Source: Bacteroidales bacterium (lineage in GTDB: Bacteria > Bacteroidota > Bacteroidia > Bacteroidales > VadinHA17). From it: a DNA stretch of 64,000 bases. The translations under genes and the position numbers were made by a program. Under the pieces are notes generated by a model that did not search any database, had not been told where the DNA came from, and saw only the letters and a program-made list of their open reading frames with translations. The stretch lies in NCBI GenBank assembly GCA_021738535.1, contig JAIPBU010000013.1, forward strand, positions 1 through 64,000. The letters run 5' to 3'. Shown piece by piece: positions 62,785-64,000 of this stretch (position 1 is the stretch's first letter; each line of letters opens with the position of its first letter).

Positions 62785-62970
62785 ATGAAAAAAGTATGGA
62801 TTGAAGATGGATGTACGGCATGTGGTCTTTGCGAAGACCTGTGTCCCGATGTTTTTGAGGTAACTGACCTGGCAGAAGTTAAAAAAGATGCTGACCTGGG
62901 AGCTAACAGTGATTGTATTATTGAGTCAGCTGAAAGCTGCCCTGTGGAAGTAATAAAATATGAGGAGTAA
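62785..62970 (+). CDS. Single-cluster [4Fe-4S] ferredoxin
   Basis: The protein has 61 residues from the favoured ATG at 62785; an in-frame ATG at 62749 adds 12 residues that are not conserved in type. The motif C-T-A-C-G-L-C-E-D-L-C-P is followed by a distant cysteine in ESCPVEVIKYEE, giving one [4Fe-4S] cluster and a vestigial second half, as in bacterial ferredoxins of the Fer4_15/single-cluster kind. It is acidic and carries electrons in the cytoplasm. The DUF2249 gene follows about 20 bases later. Confidence 0.93.
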   Translation: MKKVWIEDGCTACGLCEDLCPDVFEVTDLAEVKKDADLGANSDCIIESAESCPVEVIKYEE

Positions 62971-62992
62971 ATAAACTTCTGAAAATATATAA

Positions 62993-63223
62993 TTGTGGAA
63001 TTCATTGGAAAACCTTATAGACATAAAAACTATACTGCATGAGGGAGACCGCTCCTTTAATGATATTATGGAACGACTTGGGATGCTTGGCAATAATGAA
63101 ATCCTGAAAGTTGTTGCGTCCTTCCTTCCGGTTCCACTGATAGATAAATCTGTCAATATGGGTTACCAGCACTGGTTGCATAAAAAGTCAGCAAATGAAT
63201 TCTGGGTTTACTTCTGTAAGTGA
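62993..63223 (+). CDS. DUF2249 protein with non-ATG start
   Basis: This roughly 72-76-aa protein matches the DUF2249 pattern: IDIKTILHEGDRSFNDIMER, then LGMLGNNEILKVVASFLPVP and HWLHKKSANEFWVYF. No ATG lies at the expected N-terminus. The frame opens with TTG at 62993 or TTG at 63005 (which gives MENLIDIKT); the first ATG would remove a third of the domain. It is co-directional with and close to the ferredoxin gene. DUF2249 proteins occur near respiratory and Fe-S enzymes; the function is unknown. The gene may use a rare TTG start or have lost its start. Confidence 0.7.
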   Translation: MWNSLENLIDIKTILHEGDRSFNDIMERLGMLGNNEILKVVASFLPVPLIDKSVNMGYQHWLHKKSANEFWVYFCK

Positions 63224-63245
63224 TATTCCTTGCTTATTGATCTGA

Positions 63246-63407
63246 ATACTGGTAGCAGGAGAGGCGCCGGGACATGATGAAGATATAATAGGAAGACCCT
63301 TTGTAGGTAAATCAGGCCAGCTCTTCGATAAGATAATGGCTGCTTGTGGCTTTACACGTGAAAGAGGGCAGGGAGTGAGCCTCTGCCAGGGATCCGGCGT
63401 ACAATGA
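63246..63407 (+). pseudogene. Remnant of a family-4/5-type uracil-DNA glycosylase
   Basis: An open stretch of 53 codons without a start begins ILVAGEAPGHDEDIIGRPFV and continues GKSGQLFDKIMAACGFTRE. GEAPG..ED..GRPFVG.SGQL is the signature loop of family-4/5 uracil-DNA glycosylases. The residues after FTRER no longer look like the family, and the frame ends with TGA at 63405-63407. An in-frame stop (63243-63245) lies just upstream. Only about 40 of some 200 expected residues survive, so it is a deletion remnant. The window keeps an intact family-1 ung. Confidence 0.75.
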
Positions 63408-63413
63408 AGGGAG

Positions 63414-64000
63414 CTATTCCTCGTACCTGAAATATCTGCTGCATTCCTTGTAATCAAGAGGTTCTGAAAGGTTGCGCAGGTATGCAATAATTGCATCTGC
63501 AGTTGTCATATCATATACTTCTGCAGGCTCCGGGAAATAAGACTCATGAATACTTGGTATGTAATCGTTTATCGCAACTGACAAAACCCGGTCACCTTCC
63601 AGTATATTGCCTTGCTGATCCTTTATTATAACACCTGTTCCCGGATCGCTTTCAATCATTATACCTGAATAGTAGAATCCTGCTCCGGTGCCTTCGAGAA
63701 AGTCTTTTATCGCTGAGACAGTCATTTCGTATTTAAGCAAACCATTACCAAAAGGATCGACATTATAGATCTCAAGCAATGTAATATCTCCTTCGTCAAT
63801 GTCAGCTCTTATCCCACCGGGATTCTGAAATGATATGTCTGTTTGCAGGTAGCCCCTGATGGCATCGGTATAAAAACATCCCACCGTACGGTTCCTGGTA
63901 AGATAATTATTGTTGGTCCCTATAACCTCTGCAAAGTCAGGGTTAGTGTTGTAGTCATCAACAATATCTGCAATTTCAACGGAGTAGTTATCATAATCAT
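63414..64000 (-). CDS. 5'-nucleotidase/2',3'-cyclic phosphodiesterase, C-terminal part
   Basis: The frame is open to the right window edge; the N-terminal metallophosphatase domain lies outside. About 195 residues are visible: DYNTNPDFAEVIGTNNNYL, RTVGCFYTDAIRGYLQTDIS, FQNPGGIRADIDEGDITLLE, then IYNVDPFGNGLLKYEMTVSA and the final YLRNLSEP. NPGGIR and the DITL..IYNV.PF block define the 5'-nucleotidase C-terminal (substrate-binding) domain. An apparent GTG start at 63884 is internal, because homologous sequence continues upstream. It would dephosphorylate nucleotides outside the inner membrane. Confidence 0.9.
   Translation of the reverse strand, partial: DYDNYSVEIADIVDDYNTNPDFAEVIGTNNNYLTRNRTVGCFYTDAIRGYLQTDISFQNPGGIRADIDEGDITLLEIYNVDPFGNGLLKYEMTVSAIKDFLEGTGAGFYYSGIMIESDPGTGVIIKDQQGNILEGDRVLSVAINDYIPSIHESYFPEPAEVYDMTTADAIIAYLRNLSEPLDYKECSRYFRYEE

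Overview
The window reads as a chromosomal segment of a Bacteroidota bacterium, most likely a Bacteroidales/Marinilabiliales-type marine or sediment organism. The reasons are the abundance of lipoprotein signals, TAnnTTTG-type promoter boxes with little use of Shine-Dalgarno sequences, a complete bat (MoxR/BatA-E) operon, sulfatase-rich polysaccharide-degradation genes, an NhaA antiporter and the characteristic secreted-protein types. No ribosomal RNA, intact insertion sequence, prophage or CRISPR array is visible.

Layout. 1-1195 is almost gene-free and holds a family of 49-bp repeats, two inverted-repeat structures and one 52-codon membrane protein on the minus strand. 1196-14482 is a plus-strand carbohydrate cluster: two formylglycine sulfatases flanking a lipoprotein remnant, a DUF5695-like protein, a GH36-like enzyme with a C-terminal Fn3-like domain, a GH127/146-type beta-L-arabinofuranosidase and a GH51 alpha-L-arabinofuranosidase. 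Together they suggest attack on a sulfated arabinose/galactose polysaccharide; no SusC/SusD pair lies in the window. 14613-20311 holds nhaA, a DUF2061 protein paired with an iron-sulfur APS reductase (cysH), a Tat-exported aldo/keto reductase with two [4Fe-4S] motifs, an exported amidohydrolase and a small protein.

20366-31931 is a defence island: a tRNA-Arg(UCU) gene with its own promoter and terminator, then a tightly packed A+T-rich operon hsdM - KilA-N - 78-aa protein - hsdS - Abi_C-like - AAA ATPase - DUF262/DUF1524 - hsdR. The Abi, ATPase and GmrSD-like genes sit between hsdS and hsdR, so a type I restriction system carries two or three further candidate anti-phage functions in one transcription unit. 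A broken KilA-N fragment with a 26-bp perfect palindrome lies just before the intact KilA-N gene.

31964-45632 holds a large exported BNR-propeller protein (minus), a DUF4105 protein and the bat operon (MoxR, an unassigned exported protein, DUF58, a membrane protein, BatA, BatB, BatC, BatD, BatE) followed by a small lipoprotein. 45892-50391 is a three-gene overlapping operon: a cytoplasmic molybdopterin oxidoreductase, a fused DmsB-DmsC-type iron-sulfur/membrane-anchor protein and a PLP-dependent Cys/Met-metabolism enzyme, suggesting respiration or redox conversion of an organosulfur compound. 50520-57378 (minus) holds ung and two tandem paralogous exported proteins with YadA-head-like repeats and a conserved C-terminal domain. 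57582-64000 holds a REC-like/PAS protein without output domain, threonine aldolase, DUF302, an outer-membrane barrel, a BNR lipoprotein, an AhpD-like protein, a ferredoxin, a DUF2249 protein with a non-ATG start, a decayed family-4 uracil-DNA glycosylase fragment and the C-terminal part of a 5'-nucleotidase cut by the window edge.
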